11,856 nt of DNA from Spirochaetaceae bacterium (GTDB lineage: Bacteria > Spirochaetota > Spirochaetia > Treponematales > Rectinemataceae), in the NCBI GenBank assembly GCA_016794765.1, contig JAEUJG010000019.1, positions 1 to 11,856 of the forward strand, in the 5' to 3' direction. The notes beneath the pieces are model-generated. The model saw only the letters and a program-made list of their open reading frames with translations, was not told the origin of the DNA and did no database searches. Shown piece by piece: positions 11,495-11,856 of this stretch. Positions within the stretch are counted from its first letter, which is position 1. Each line of letters starts with the position of its first letter. The position numbers were made by a program, and so were the translations under genes.

Positions 11495-11856
11495 GGATCG
11501 CCTCCAGCTTCAGGGCCAAAGCCCCGTTTGCCTCCAGCCTGAAGGAAAGGCCCGTGATCGCCGCGGGGAAGGCGCTTTCGGCGATCTCCCGGAGGGCCAA
11601 GGAAAGAGGCTCCGCGTCGGGGGCCGAGCTTTCGAGGAATATCTCGCCGGAGCTTTCGACCCGGATGGATGGCTCGGGATCGAAGCCGAACCCGGCGAGC
11701 CGCGCCGAGAGGAGAGACGCCGCTTCGTAGGGACCCGCCGCGCCCCTAGTGTCGGGCCTCGCCTTGAACACGGTTTCGCTCATCGGGTCTGCCGCGGCGC
11801 CCGGCCTTGCCTCCGTCCGCGAGCCGGCGGCCTGAGCCTTGGCTGATATCCGGAGG
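11484..11856 (-). CDS. PilO/GspM-like protein, C-terminal part, start beyond window
   Basis: The frame stays open to the right edge, so the gene likely starts outside the window. An ATG at 11781-11783 gives a 99-residue reading, but it has no ribosome site (upstream gcggcagacccg) and 24 in-frame codons precede it. The visible domain has the alternating pattern of the PilO/GspM ferredoxin-like fold. It shows AASLLSARLAGFGFDPEP, a strand RVESSGEIFLES, a helix PLSLALREIAES, then ITGLSFRLEANGALALKLEAIHAR. That 'helix, strand, helix, then G-L-S strand pair' layout is typical of the C-terminal domain that helps assemble the inner-membrane platform of type II secretion or type IV pili. The stop TAG (11484-11486) lies inside the next gene. 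The family call is by eye and moderate. Confidence 0.6.
   Translation of the reverse strand, partial: LRISAKAQAAGSRTEARPGAAADPMSETVFKARPDTRGAAGPYEAASLLSARLAGFGFDPEPSIRVESSGEIFLESSAPDAEPLSLALREIAESAFPAAITGLSFRLEANGALALKLEAIHAR

Overview
All genes that I can support lie on the minus strand, so the window reads right to left as one long gene block. DNA is GC-rich (about 60-68% in most rows that I counted), except for an AT-rich island at roughly 1590-2640 (about 35-40%). The protein set suggests a GC-rich Gram-negative-type bacterium. It includes several lipobox proteins, a clostripain-type lipoprotein, an M3 oligopeptidase, and an RHS protein whose core ends in the 'DGxNWYxYCxxDPVNxWDLLGL' style. 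That RHS ending fits a spirochaete, possibly Treponema/Spirochaeta-like, but the taxon is inferred and not proven.

Layout in transcription order: (1) 11856-11484, the C-terminal part of a PilO/GspM-like protein. (2) 11494-10997, a one-TM, proline-linker, GspC/PilP-like protein. (3) 11000-10272, a lipoprotein with a carboxypeptidase-regulatory-like beta domain followed by TPR-like helices. (4) 10272-9757, a small lipoprotein with an Ig-like/FxLYD-like domain. (5) 9760-8402, a lipoprotein cysteine peptidase of family C11 with its His/Cys dyad intact. (6) 8387-2160, a 2075-residue secreted RHS/YD-repeat polymorphic toxin with an N-terminal Hint (intein-like) domain. (7) 2163-1684, a small AT-rich lipoprotein, the presumptive immunity protein. 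After a 153-bp gap comes (8) 1530-1, an M3-family oligoendopeptidase truncated by the window edge.

Neighbouring genes 1-7 overlap by 1-11 nt (GTGA, ATGA and TAATG junctions) or, at the C11/RHS junction, are 14 nt apart. This is a strong sign of one translationally coupled operon. The most striking element is the RHS protein. A Sec-type signal peptide is followed directly by a Hint domain that keeps the full intein splice signature: Cys35, T106xxH109 and His188-Asn189-Ser190. Polymorphic toxins usually carry Hint just before the C-terminal toxin, so the order here is reversed.

The RHS shell ends at a DLLGL motif (residues 1913-1917). Exactly there the DNA becomes AT-rich and encodes a 158-residue tip with Cys, His and Asp in a papain/DUF261-like arrangement, followed by the lipoprotein. 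My reading, which is inference, is a cell-surface or exported toxin module. It carries its own autoprocessing domain, a dedicated surface protease and an exchangeable toxin-immunity cassette, and is co-transcribed with secretion-apparatus-like genes.
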